39,492 bases of DNA, taken from positions 1-39,492 of the forward strand of contig DBWC01000101.1 of NCBI GenBank assembly GCA_002308615.1, read 5' to 3'. This document shows positions 26,370 through 34,087 of the stretch, one piece after another. The stretch comes from Clostridiales bacterium UBA1248. Its GTDB lineage: Bacteria > Bacillota > Clostridia > Oscillospirales > CAG-272. Made by a program: the position numbers and the translations under genes. Numbering within the stretch: position 1 is the stretch's first letter; each line of letters starts with the position of its first letter. The notes below the pieces were generated by a model that saw only the letters and a list, made by a program, of their open reading frames with translations, was not told the DNA's origin and searched no databases.

Positions 26370-27626
26370 TCAGCCGATTATTTCCTTTGCGGAGTCTGCG
26401 ATAATTTTAAGACCCTTTTCAAGCTCTTCTTTCGTTATAACGAGCGGCGGTAAGATCTTTAATACCGTGTCGTTTCTGCCGGAGCGCTCTATTATAAGTC
26501 CTTTTTCAAAGCATTTCTTAGAGATCTTGGCCGCAAGCGCGCCGGACGGATCGAGCGCGGTAAAATCAATACCGTAAATAAGTCCGCGGCCGCGGTATTC
26601 TATGCGGCTGTCTATCGGCAGTATATTCTCTTTTATGTAATTTATTACGACCTGCTCCATTTCCTTTACGTGATCGAGCAGTTTTGTATCTTCAAGCACG
26701 TCCAGCGCGGCCTTCGCTCCGACGAAAGCGAGCTGATTGCCGCGGAACGTGCCGTTGTGCTCCGCCGGTCCCCATATATCGAGCTCCGGCTTCATCAGTA
26801 GCAGCGCCATGGGCAGACCTATGCCGCCGATAGACTTTGAAAGCGTGACCATATCCGGCACCACGCCCGCCGCCTCGAACGAGAAGAATTCGCCCGTTCT
26901 GCCGCAGCCTATCTGAATATCGTCTATTATGAGCAATATGCCGTGCTTGTCGCAGAGCTTGCGCAGCCGTCTCAGCCATTCGGCGTCTACCGGTATTATA
27001 CCGCCTTCCGCCTGTACGGTCTCCGCGACTATCGCGGCGGGGAGCTCTATACCGGAATGATCGTCCTCTATCACGTTTTCTATATAGCCTATCGTATCGA
27101 AGCTCTTGTTGAAGCCGAACGGATAAGGCATGAACGTTATGCCGAGCAGGGGCGTGCCGGAGGCGGCTCTCGGATACGCGTGGCTCGTCGCCGCAAGAGC
27201 GCCGAGCGACATACCGTGGAACGCGCCCTGGAACGCGAATATGTTCTGTCTGCCTTTGACTTTTCTTGCAAGCTTGAACGCGGATTCAACGGCGTTGGTG
27301 CCCGTGGGCGCCGGGAACATCACTTTATAATCAAGTCCTCTCGGCTTTAAAATACGGTTTTCAAAATCCTCCAGGAATTTGCGTTTTGCGACCGTGTTCA
27401 TATCAAGCGCGTGCAAAATCCCGCCGTGCGCCAGATATTCCGTCATTTTATTTATTATATAAGGGTTGTTGTGACCGTAGTTCAGGGCGCCGGCTCCCGA
27501 AAAGAAATCGAGGAACGCGTTTCCCTGCTCGTCATACATATAACAGCCCTGCGATCTGTCAAAAACCACCGGGAAAGAGCGGCAGTAAGACCTTACTTCG
27601 GATTCAACTTCTTCAAATATTGACAT
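26370..27626 (-). CDS. ectB: EctB-like diaminobutyrate--2-oxoglutarate aminotransferase
   Basis: A 418-residue PLP-dependent class III aminotransferase that reads through like EctB, which converts aspartate semialdehyde plus glutamate to L-2,4-diaminobutyrate and 2-oxoglutarate. Visible elements: FFSGAGALNYGHNNP (about 41-55), PTGTNAVESAFKLAR (phosphate binding), AFHGMSLGALAAT, the Asp235/236 pair of LLIIDDIQIGCGRTG, and the PLP Lys264 in TLSKSIGG. AGGATGG precedes the ATG at 27626; upstream in-frame starts are rejected. No ectA or ectC is present, so ectoine is not the evident product; diaminobutyrate could feed a peptide or another pathway, and an ornithine- or GABA-type substrate cannot be excluded. 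First gene of a four-gene operon with membrane proteins. Confidence 0.82.
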   Translation of the reverse strand: MSIFEEVESEVRSYCRSFPVVFDRSQGCYMYDEQGNAFLDFFSGAGALNYGHNNPYIINKMTEYLAHGGILHALDMNTVAKRKFLEDFENRILKPRGLDYKVMFPAPTGTNAVESAFKLARKVKGRQNIFAFQGAFHGMSLGALAATSHAYPRAASGTPLLGITFMPYPFGFNKSFDTIGYIENVIEDDHSGIELPAAIVAETVQAEGGIIPVDAEWLRRLRKLCDKHGILLIIDDIQIGCGRTGEFFSFEAAGVVPDMVTLSKSIGGIGLPMALLLMKPELDIWGPAEHNGTFRGNQLAFVGAKAALDVLEDTKLLDHVKEMEQVVINYIKENILPIDSRIEYRGRGLIYGIDFTALDPSGALAAKISKKCFEKGLIIERSGRNDTVLKILPPLVITKEELEKGLKIIADSAKEIIG

Positions 27627-27657
27627 AAAAAAACCATCCTGTATTTTTACTCTGTTA

Positions 27658-27686
27658 AGTATATCACACAGGTGTGTATTTTTCAA
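27658..27686 (-). promoter_or_regulatory. Promoter of the ectB-like operon with inverted repeat in the spacer
   Basis: Minus strand: TTGAAA (27686-27681), 17-base spacer, TGA plus TATACT (27663-27658). The spacer contains ACACA-CC-TGTGT, an inverted repeat in the position of a repressor operator. The regulator is unknown. Confidence 0.75.
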
Positions 27687-27734
27687 GTGTTTTTGTAAAA
27701 AATCATATAATATTTATATGTCAGCCGGAAAGAA

Positions 27735-27761
27735 AAAAAGACGGGATATGCCCGTCTTTTT
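27735..27761 (-). terminator. Terminator of the serpin gene
   Basis: AAAAGACGGG and CCCGTCTTTT form a 10-bp stem with loop ATATG; on the minus strand it is followed by a run of T, just after the serpin stop. Confidence 0.85.
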
Positions 27762-27765
27762 GAAA

Positions 27766-29208
27766 TCACAGTTCATTAACGCATCCAACGAACAGCGGTA
27801 CGCCTCTGTTTTCAACGACGAATACGAACGGTTTGTCAAGGTTGAAATCGTATTTTTCTTTTTCCGTCGGCATGGCGTTGCCGCAGAGCTCCATTATTGT
27901 ATACGCCGCGCCTTCAACGCCTTCCTTATCCGCTTTGAAACGCGCCGCGTGGATCATATCGCCGACGTACAGGTTATTTTCAGTCATTGCGGAAAAGTCC
28001 GCTTTATTTATATCCATACATTCTTTTATGCCGAGTTTTGCTATTTCATCTTTTATGCTTTCGTTATAGTCAACATCAAAATCCGGCATCCTTGCGGTCA
28101 CGTCGTACTGCTTGTAATCCTTTCCCGCGCCGTTTATATAAGATATAACGCCGGAGCTCAGCACATCGGCTGCCGTTTTGCCTTCGTTTGGCAAAAAGAA
28201 CCACATTGTATTTCCGTCCGATAACTGATCGGCGTACGCGGTAAAGCCGTCTCCTTTGTATATAAGACCGCCCTCATCCGTTTTTACGTTGAAAACGCAG
28301 TCAACTCCTTCAAACTTTCCGTTTTCCGTCTTATAGTATTCGTAATACCACCTTGCTTTGTAATAAAGCGTGGAAGCTAAAACGGCTAAGGTTTCCGGCG
28401 GTATTTCAAGGTCGTTTATACAGTTGTCAAGCAAGCCGTTCGTCATATCGGAAAGCCACTGCTTCATTGCGTTCACGTACGCGGGGTCGTCAAAGTCTCC
28501 GTTGAAAGCGGACGCGAAATGGTCGTTTTTAAGATATTCCGCGCACTGATCCTTGACAGGAAGCTCGCCGTCTATCCATACGGAATTTGCAAGGATCGAT
28601 TTTCCGTGCTCATCGTCGCAGCTGTTATAAGCCCAGATCAGTTTTGACTGTTCCCTTAACTGCTCAATGTTTTCCACGCCTATGACGTCAAGTATTTCTT
28701 TTCTTGAATTGCCGCCGGTACATTCCGCTAAAAGCGAAAGCGCCATATAGATATTCACCGGCGAAACAACGCCGCTTTTGTCACCGTCCAACAGATTTTC
28801 ATAAAGCGTATCAAAAAACGTCGCGAGCTTTTCGCCGTGTTCACAATACTCTATAATTCTGTTTTTGTATTCTTTTTTGACGGCGTTGACGGCTTCCGCG
28901 GACAGATCTGCCAAACTTACATATTTCGCGCCGCTGTAATCGCCTGTCGATCCGGTGAAGCTGTTTTTTTTATCGCCGGACCCGTTCTGATCCGTCGTTT
29001 GCGCCGGAGCGCTTCCGCCCTGCTCCGCAGAAGACGTCGCTTCTCTTCTGCTCATGACGGATATGACCGGCACGGCGGCTATGATAAGCGCAAGCGCCGC
29101 GGCTATAAGCGCGATCTTAAGCGCCCGTCTATTTTTAGGCGGGTTTTGCGCCTGCGCTATATATTTATCGTCTATATTGTCAAACGCCTCGTTTAATTTG
29201 TTTTTCAT
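27766..29208 (-). CDS. Membrane-anchored serpin with anti-sigma-like N-terminus
   Basis: A 480-residue protein. Residues 1-28 are a short cytosolic segment (KLNEAFDNIDDKYIAQAQNP), 29-52 a transmembrane helix, 53-95 a Ser/Gly/Gln-rich linker, and about 115-480 a complete serpin fold. Serpin landmarks: VVSPVNIYMALSLLAECTGG, ANSVWIDGE, MPDFDVDYNESIKDEIAKLG, the hinge EGVEGAAYT (residues 429-437), a reactive loop with the scissile bond expected near residues 444-447, then DKPFVFVVENRGVPLFVG. The hinge deviates from the inhibitory consensus (Val, Gly and Tyr at usually small/Ala sites), so inhibition is uncertain. The N-terminus resembles those of ECF-associated membrane proteins, and the ATG overlaps the ECF stop by 4 bases. 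Orientation predicts the serpin is outside the cell. Confidence 0.86.
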   Translation of the reverse strand: MKNKLNEAFDNIDDKYIAQAQNPPKNRRALKIALIAAALALIIAAVPVISVMSRREATSSAEQGGSAPAQTTDQNGSGDKKNSFTGSTGDYSGAKYVSLADLSAEAVNAVKKEYKNRIIEYCEHGEKLATFFDTLYENLLDGDKSGVVSPVNIYMALSLLAECTGGNSRKEILDVIGVENIEQLREQSKLIWAYNSCDDEHGKSILANSVWIDGELPVKDQCAEYLKNDHFASAFNGDFDDPAYVNAMKQWLSDMTNGLLDNCINDLEIPPETLAVLASTLYYKARWYYEYYKTENGKFEGVDCVFNVKTDEGGLIYKGDGFTAYADQLSDGNTMWFFLPNEGKTAADVLSSGVISYINGAGKDYKQYDVTARMPDFDVDYNESIKDEIAKLGIKECMDINKADFSAMTENNLYVGDMIHAARFKADKEGVEGAAYTIMELCGNAMPTEKEKYDFNLDKPFVFVVENRGVPLFVGCVNEL

Positions 29209-29762
29209 TTCATTACCCCTTTTTCAACCAAATGCTTATACAGCCGTTTTTTCATCCGGTCAAGCCTTAAATACACGGACGCGTCCGTCATATCAATACG
29301 CTTTGCAATATCGGTAACGCTGTCAAAATACCAGTATTTTCTCATGAAGATATAAAGGTTAGTCTTATCAAGCGACGAAAGAAAACCGTTTATTATCTCC
29401 GTAAGTTCAGAGTTTTCTGTTCCGTCCGATATATCGGAGTTGTCGGGCAAAACGTCCGCTATTTCTTCTAAACTGATATTCTGTCTTTCATCGCGCATCT
29501 GCGCGGTGTTTTTGCGATAGCGTTTTATCGCGATATTACGGATGATCTTATGTACGAAAGCGGACAGCGGTGACGGCCTTGCGGGCGGGATCGCACGCCA
29601 GATGCCTAAATACGCGTCGTTTAAACATTCTTGTGCATCCTCACTGTTTTTAAGTATATTTTTTGCAACTTTTATCATGGACATTCCGTATTTTCTGTCA
29701 AGCTCCATGACAGCGTCGTTTGACCTTGCAAAAAACAACTCTATTATTTTTTCGTCTTCCAC
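29205..29762 (-). CDS. RNA polymerase ECF-type sigma-70 factor, partner of the serpin
   Basis: A 185-residue ECF sigma factor. Region 2 covers about 10-75 (FFARSNDAVMELDRKYGMSM, SEDAQECLNDAYLGIWRAIP), and region 4 about 125-180 (SLDKTNLYIFMRKYWYFDSV, then TDIAKRIDMTDASVYLRLDR). An acidic linker separates them. GTG at 29762 is chosen because AAGGCGGTGAT lies just upstream, the same ribosome binding site context as the first ECF gene. It is translationally coupled to the membrane-anchored serpin, which takes the place normally held by an anti-sigma factor. Confidence 0.9.
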   Translation of the reverse strand: MEDEKIIELFFARSNDAVMELDRKYGMSMIKVAKNILKNSEDAQECLNDAYLGIWRAIPPARPSPLSAFVHKIIRNIAIKRYRKNTAQMRDERQNISLEEIADVLPDNSDISDGTENSELTEIINGFLSSLDKTNLYIFMRKYWYFDSVTDIAKRIDMTDASVYLRLDRMKKRLYKHLVEKGVMK

Positions 29763-29765
29763 TTT

Positions 29766-29793
29766 ATCACCGCCTTCACTTATATACTACGGT
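29766..29793 (-). promoter_or_regulatory. Leader/promoter motif shared by both ECF operons (second copy)
   Basis: Minus strand: ACCGTAGTATATAAGTGAAG then GCGGTGAT, nearly identical to 20259-20231. CGTA lies where an ECF-type -10 would be expected, about 35 bases before the GTG. The match includes the ribosome binding site. Confidence 0.55.
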
Positions 29794-29858
29794 CAAAAGC
29801 GCGTTTTTTATCGGGTTAATGAAAAATTTTGCGGCAAAAAGCCGCGCGCGCCGGCAAT

Positions 29859-30365
29859 TCACACTCGTCCGGCGCGCTTATTGAAATTCAAAGTATATTC
29901 ATCCGCCTCGCTTCTGCTTTTAAATATTATTATTTCTTTTTCATTATACTTTTCAAGCAGCGACAGAGTTACCGGTCGCTGGTCCGTGTCATATTCGCGT
30001 ATCCATTTTTCAAATTCGGGATCGAATTTTTCCTCCGTCCACGGAAGATCGGGATGTACGATACCTACGCGGGCGACGGCGCCGTCAAGTCTGTCCTTAA
30101 GCGGTATATCAAAAAAGAATATGGTATCCGCCGCCGCTATGCGCCGCTCGATGGTCCTGCCGTATTCTCCGTCTATGATAAATCTTTTATAGCCTAAAAT
30201 GACGTCAAGCCGGCGGTCGAAAACCTCCCGGCTGACGTGCGTTTTATCCTCGTTCCAGAATACGTTGTCAAGATGATAAAGCGGCAGACCCGTCACGTCG
30301 CGCAGCTTGCGCGCAAACGTGCTTTTGCCGCTTCCGGAACCTCCGATAACAATGACTTTATTCAT
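29859..30365 (-). CDS. P-loop kinase, FlaR/adenylate kinase-like
   Basis: A 168-residue protein with a Walker A loop near the N-terminus (VIGGSGSGKSTFARKL) and the layout of the small P-loop proteins often named topology modulation protein FlaR: YHLDNVFWNED after the first strand, KRFIIDGEYGRTIERR, and ADTIFFFDIPLKDRL. These are probably nucleoside- or small-molecule kinases; the FlaR name reflects an old phenotype and not a known reaction. The ATG at 30365 is used. A 17-base direct repeat at its start makes a second ATG upstream that opens an eight-codon ORF overlapping the gene. No good ribosome binding site is seen. It lies 84 bases after the thiamine pyrophosphokinase gene. Confidence 0.75.
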   Translation of the reverse strand: MNKVIVIGGSGSGKSTFARKLRDVTGLPLYHLDNVFWNEDKTHVSREVFDRRLDVILGYKRFIIDGEYGRTIERRIAAADTIFFFDIPLKDRLDGAVARVGIVHPDLPWTEEKFDPEFEKWIREYDTDQRPVTLSLLEKYNEKEIIIFKSRSEADEYTLNFNKRAGRV

Positions 30366-30386
30366 ATACAATGACTTTATTCATAT
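30351..30386. repeat. Tandem duplication of the kinase start region
   Basis: AATGACTTTATTCATAT occurs at 30351-30367 and 30370-30386, a 17-base direct repeat with period 19. Because 19 is not a multiple of three, the extra ATG is out of frame with the gene. Confidence 0.85.
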
Positions 30387-30424
30387 TTATTCTTTCTTTT
30401 TTATTCTTTATTATATTATTTTGA

Positions 30425-30443
30425 CGGGAGGGTTGACCCCTCC
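30425..30443. repeat. GGGAGGG/CCCTCCC palindrome after the TPK gene
   Basis: GGGAGGG and CCCTCCC are separated by TTGAC or a similar 5-base loop, next to AT-rich DNA with TTTATTCTTTATTA. It could weakly end transcription after thiN, but no T-run follows on the minus strand. Confidence 0.5.
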
Positions 30444-30449
30444 CCTGCG

Positions 30450-31082
30450 TTATCCCTGCCTTACTCTGAACAACAGCGCGCGTCCTTCGGCAACGGTTAT
30501 TTCAGCCGTTTTGCCTTTTACCGGCTCGTTGCTTATGCCGAGCGGAAAATCCGTCGTAAGCTCCGCGTCGTCAAGCGGGTAAAGCGCGTTTTTCACCGTT
30601 ACGCCGCGGCATACTCCCGTAATATTCAGAATTGAAAAATAAAGAAAATCGTCCGTTACGTACGCCGGCTGATCGGATATTATTTCCGCCTCGGAAAAAT
30701 CGTCGGCTATCATGCCGCGGCATCCCGCGGACGCAAGCATATTCAGTATCGCTATATTGCCGAGCGTGTGATCCATTCTCCCACCAATCACACCGATAAG
30801 CAGAAAATCGGAAAATCCGCGCCTTATCGCTTCTTTTGCCGCAAAGACCGTATCCGTATCGTCCTTTTCATGCGGGAGAACTATCGTCTCGGTATCTCTG
30901 TGCGGATCGTCCGCGGAGTCAAAATCACCGATTATCAGATCCGCTTCATATCCGAGCTCTTTTTCGTGTTTTAACCCGGCGTCGCAGTATATGAAAAAAT
31001 CGTCCGGCTTAAGATATCCGCGTATCAGATCGTATCTGTTTATATCCGCCGCGCCTACTATCACGCATCTTTTATTCTCCAT
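30450..31082 (-). CDS. thiN: Thiamine pyrophosphokinase
   Basis: A 210-residue thiamine diphosphokinase, which makes thiamine diphosphate from thiamine and ATP in the cytosol. Family motifs are all present: IYCDAGLKH (about 31-39), LIIGDFDSADDP (49-60), LPHEKDDTDTVFA (69-81) and IGGRMDHTLGNI (about 100-111). The C-terminal beta-sandwich that binds thiamine ends in GRALLFRVRQG. ATG at 31082 overlaps the stop of the HAD gene by 11 bases; an upstream reading to 31121 lies inside that gene and is rejected. No TPP riboswitch was recognised upstream. It forms a unit with the HAD phosphatase, which may act on a thiamine phosphate, but this is only inferred from overlap. Confidence 0.9.
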   Translation of the reverse strand: MENKRCVIVGAADINRYDLIRGYLKPDDFFIYCDAGLKHEKELGYEADLIIGDFDSADDPHRDTETIVLPHEKDDTDTVFAAKEAIRRGFSDFLLIGVIGGRMDHTLGNIAILNMLASAGCRGMIADDFSEAEIISDQPAYVTDDFLYFSILNITGVCRGVTVKNALYPLDDAELTTDFPLGISNEPVKGKTAEITVAEGRALLFRVRQG

Positions 31083-31656
31083 AGCCGAGCCTGCCGATCT
31101 CCGATATATGGATCGCGACAAACCCCGCCGCTCTCGCCGCCTTTACGTATTCTCTGTCGTCCTCAACGACGAGAGTCTCGGACGGCTTGCAGCCGAGCAT
31201 CTCCGCCGCGCGTACGAAAACAGCCGCGTCGTCCTTGCCGCAGCCCGTCTCGTCGCACGTTACGATATGCGTAAAATAACGGCGCAGTCCCGTGCTGCGA
31301 AGAGCGCGGCAGATCAGCTTTCTGTCGTTTGACGTGGCGACCGCCATCGGAACGTCGTTATCGAGAAGCCGTTTCAGAAGCCCGGGGATCCCGTTTGTGA
31401 CCTCGATCTCGTTTTCATATTTTTTCATTACGATCTTTTTGATTTCCTCCGATATCGCTTCCTCGGGCTCGTTCAGGCCGTAATGTCTTTTTACGTAAGC
31501 GATGCTTTCCGCAAACGTCATCTTAATGAATTTCCGGTACGTATCCGGGTCAAGACGCCTGCCCTTTGACTTTAAATATTCCTCGTCCGCACTCATCCAT
31601 ACTCCGAGAGAATCTATAAGCGTTCCGTCGGCGTCAAATACTGCGCATTTTATCAT
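31072..31656 (-). CDS. HAD superfamily hydrolase, beta-phosphoglucomutase-like
   Basis: A 194-residue haloacid dehalogenase-superfamily phosphatase with a helical cap. Motif I is FDADGTLIDS with the nucleophile Asp8 and acid Asp10, motif II ATSNDRK, motif III a Lys in the region of the CGKDDA segment, and motif IV VVEDDREYVKAA. The position of the cap between motif I and II assigns it to the C1 group that includes beta-phosphoglucomutase and phosphoglycolate phosphatase. The substrate is unknown. GGAGG lies 5 bases before the ATG. It starts 20 bases after the pnp terminator and overlaps thiN. Confidence 0.85.
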   Translation of the reverse strand: MIKCAVFDADGTLIDSLGVWMSADEEYLKSKGRRLDPDTYRKFIKMTFAESIAYVKRHYGLNEPEEAISEEIKKIVMKKYENEIEVTNGIPGLLKRLLDNDVPMAVATSNDRKLICRALRSTGLRRYFTHIVTCDETGCGKDDAAVFVRAAEMLGCKPSETLVVEDDREYVKAARAAGFVAIHISEIGRLGYGE

Positions 31657-31676
31657 ATTATCCTCCGTATTTTTGC

Positions 31677-31710
31677 AAAAAGAGCCTTCACTTTATGTAA
31701 AGGCTCTTTT
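31677..31710 (-). terminator. Terminator of pnp
   Basis: AAAAGAGCCTT and AAGGCTCTTTT pair over 11 bp around an 11-12-base loop, with T5 on the minus strand. It stands between pnp and the HAD gene. Confidence 0.82.
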
Positions 31711-31718
31711 CCTGATCT

Positions 31719-33890
31719 TTACTCGGCGGCTGTTTCTTCGTCAACACCGGGGTCAACGGGTCTTTCTTCTTTTTCTCCGCCTTCACGTTCGGTCCTGAAC
31801 GGCTTTCTCGGAAGCGCGGCTTTACGTGAGAAGTTCACTCTTCCCTTGTCGTCGGTGCCGAGGCACTTTACCGTCACAACGTCGCCTATCTTAACGACGT
31901 CTTCCACGTTTTCCGTTCTCTTGTATTCAAGATCGCGTACGTGTACGAAACCGAGGTAACCGGGAACGATCTCGACTCTGCAGCCTATCGGAAGTATCTC
32001 AACGACCTTTCCGGTGTAGTTCGCGCCCTTGACCGGCTCGAACACGATGCCTTCAATGATCGCCTTTGCGGCGTAGCAGGCGTTCTTGTCGACCGCGGAG
32101 ATGAATACGGAACCGTCGTCCTCAATATCTATCTTGGCGCCCGTGTCGGCGACTATCTTCTGGATGACCTTGCCGCCCGTACCTATGACCTCGCGGATCT
32201 TGTCCGGATGGATCTGCATGCTTATCATCTTCGGCGCAAATTCGGATACCTCGTCACGCGGACGGTCGATAGCCTTTAATATTATCTCGTCTATGATATA
32301 ATCTCTGCCCTTGTGAGTAGTTTCAAGCGCATTTTTAATGATTTCCGGCGTAAGACCGTCTATCTTAAGGTCCATCTGGATGGACGTGATGCCCTTGTGC
32401 GTACCTGCGACCTTGAAGTCCATATCGCCGTAGAAGTCCTCAAGTCCCTGAATGTCGACCATCGTCATCCAGCGCTCGCCCTCGGTGATAAGACCGCAGG
32501 AGATACCGGCGACCGGCGCCTTTATCGGAACGCCCGCGTCCATCAACGCAAGCGTGGAGCCGCAGACGGAAGCCTGGGAGGTGGAGCCGTTGGAGGAAAT
32601 GACCTCGGATACGAGACGTATCGCGTACGGGAATTCTTCAACGGAAGGAAGTACCGGAACAAGCGATCTTTCCGCAAGAGCGCCGTGTCCTATCTCGCGG
32701 CGGCCGGGGGATCTGGACGATTTTGCCTCGCCCGTGGAGTAACCCGGCATATTGTAGTGGTGCATATATCTCTTTTCTTCTTCCTGATCTATACCGTCAA
32801 GCTCCTGCGTGTCGGATATGGAACCGAGCGTCGCTATCGTCATGACCTGCGTCTGTCCTCTCGTGAACAGGCCCGAGCCGTGCGTTCTGCGGAAAAGTCC
32901 GACCTCTGCCGCAAGCGGTCTGATCTGGTCAAGTCTTCTGCCGTCAACGCGCTTGCCCTGGAGCAGCCATTCGCGGACGATGACCTTCTGCAGCTTGTAT
33001 ATGATCTCTTCCATCATAGGATGGGAATCGGGATATTCCTCATCGTATTCTTCGTAGATCTTGCCTCTGATAACGTCTATCGCGGCGTCGCGGACGGTCT
33101 TGTCGTCAGTGTCGAGAGCAAGCTTTACGTCTTCGGTAAACTCGGCGGCGATCTTGTCGTACAGATCGTGGTCAACGTCATGATGCTCATACTCGAATTT
33201 CGGCTTGCCTATTTCAGCCTGGATGGATTTGATGAACGCGACGATGTTCTTTATCTCTTCGTGAGCGAACATTATGGCGTTGAACATATCTTCGTCGGTG
33301 ACTTCTTTCGCGCCGGCTTCGATCATAACGACCTTTTCGGCTGTACCGGCGACGGTCAGTTCAAGATCGCTTCTCTCTCTCTGCTCCGCGTTCGGGTTGA
33401 TGATGAATTTGCCGTCCACCATACCTACGAAAACGCCGCCTATCGGTCCGTTCCACGGAATATCCGATATGGATATCGCGATGGATGCGCCTATCATGGC
33501 CGCGATCTCGGGGCTGTTGTCATGATCGACCGCCAAAACGGTCATGCTCAGGTTGATGTCGTTGCGCAGATCCTTCGGGAAAAGCGGGCGGATAGGTCTG
33601 TCTATCACGCGGGAGGTGAGTATGGCCTTCTCCGTCGGCTTGCCTTCGCGGCGGAAGTAACCGCCGGGGATGCGGCCTACGGAATAAAGTCTTTCCTCAA
33701 AGTCAACGGACAGCGGCATGTAGTCGATGCCGTCTCTCGGTCTTGCGGACGCCGTGGCGCAGGCAAGTATGCAGGTGTCGCCGTAGCGGACGAGGCAGGA
33801 GCCGTTTGCGAGTCCCGCCATTTTGCCGGTCTCGATCGTTAAAGGTCTGCCGGCAAGTTCGTAATTGAATACCTTGTAGTTTTCGAACAT
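31719..33890 (-). CDS. pnp: Polyribonucleotide nucleotidyltransferase (PNPase)
   Basis: A 723-residue PNPase, full length. It degrades RNA 3' to 5' by phosphorolysis as a trimer, in the cytosol. Order of domains: first RNase PH-like domain (about 1-225, with FRREGKPTEKAILTSRVIDR), an all-helical linker, second RNase PH-like domain (about 310-545, with RTHGSGLFTRGQTQ and GDMDFKVAGTHKGITS), a KH domain (DKIREVIGTGGKVIQKI) and an S1 domain (YTGKVVEILPIGCRVEIVPG). The C-terminus is a short charged tail (EKEERPVDPGVDEETAAE). GGAG lies about 8 bases before the ATG. It follows rpsO, the classic order, with a structured leader between. A 509-codon antisense ORF over it is a shadow. Confidence 0.98.
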   Translation of the reverse strand: MFENYKVFNYELAGRPLTIETGKMAGLANGSCLVRYGDTCILACATASARPRDGIDYMPLSVDFEERLYSVGRIPGGYFRREGKPTEKAILTSRVIDRPIRPLFPKDLRNDINLSMTVLAVDHDNSPEIAAMIGASIAISISDIPWNGPIGGVFVGMVDGKFIINPNAEQRERSDLELTVAGTAEKVVMIEAGAKEVTDEDMFNAIMFAHEEIKNIVAFIKSIQAEIGKPKFEYEHHDVDHDLYDKIAAEFTEDVKLALDTDDKTVRDAAIDVIRGKIYEEYDEEYPDSHPMMEEIIYKLQKVIVREWLLQGKRVDGRRLDQIRPLAAEVGLFRRTHGSGLFTRGQTQVMTIATLGSISDTQELDGIDQEEEKRYMHHYNMPGYSTGEAKSSRSPGRREIGHGALAERSLVPVLPSVEEFPYAIRLVSEVISSNGSTSQASVCGSTLALMDAGVPIKAPVAGISCGLITEGERWMTMVDIQGLEDFYGDMDFKVAGTHKGITSIQMDLKIDGLTPEIIKNALETTHKGRDYIIDEIILKAIDRPRDEVSEFAPKMISMQIHPDKIREVIGTGGKVIQKIVADTGAKIDIEDDGSVFISAVDKNACYAAKAIIEGIVFEPVKGANYTGKVVEILPIGCRVEIVPGYLGFVHVRDLEYKRTENVEDVVKIGDVVTVKCLGTDDKGRVNFSRKAALPRKPFRTEREGGEKEERPVDPGVDEETAAE

Positions 33891-33902
33891 TTTTCTGTCT
33901 CC

Positions 33903-34083
33903 TTTTTATTTTTTACGGAGATACTTAGGTATAACACTTACTTTCAAGTCGGAACATTCCGGCGCAAAAGTAACTGCTACACTTAAGATTCTCCGTTATT
34001 TTCGTAAAAATCGGAGAACTTCCGATCTTTCGGAAGCCCTCCGAATCCGTCCGTCTTCCCGGTATGAAAGAAAGACGGACATA
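33903..34083 (-). promoter_or_regulatory. Structured leader between rpsO and pnp
   Basis: On the minus strand, successive stems are GTCCGTCTT/AAGACGGAC, CTTCCGA-aaga-TCGGAAG (7 bp, 4-base loop) and TTCTCCG/CGGAGAA. The first could attenuate or process rpsO mRNA and the rest could form the hairpin cleaved by RNase III in the PNPase autoregulation known from other bacteria. No promoter was identified inside it. Confidence 0.5.
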
Positions 34084-34087
34084 TAAA

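Noticed and set aside
26370..27626. Ectoine biosynthesis cluster
   Set aside because: Only the EctB-like step is present; no ectA, ectC or ectD homologue is seen.
31083..31121. Longer N-terminus for thiamine pyrophosphokinase
   Set aside because: It would lie inside the HAD gene and add a basic segment absent from the family; the ATG at 31082 gives the standard start.
31657..31718. TPP riboswitch upstream of the HAD-thiN unit
   Set aside because: The gap is only 62 bases, mostly filled by the pnp terminator, with no THI-box-like sequence.
32313..33842. A 509-codon plus-strand open frame antisense to pnp
   Set aside because: It lacks a ribosome binding site and a recognisable protein, and lies wholly over the unmistakable PNPase gene; it is a compositional shadow.
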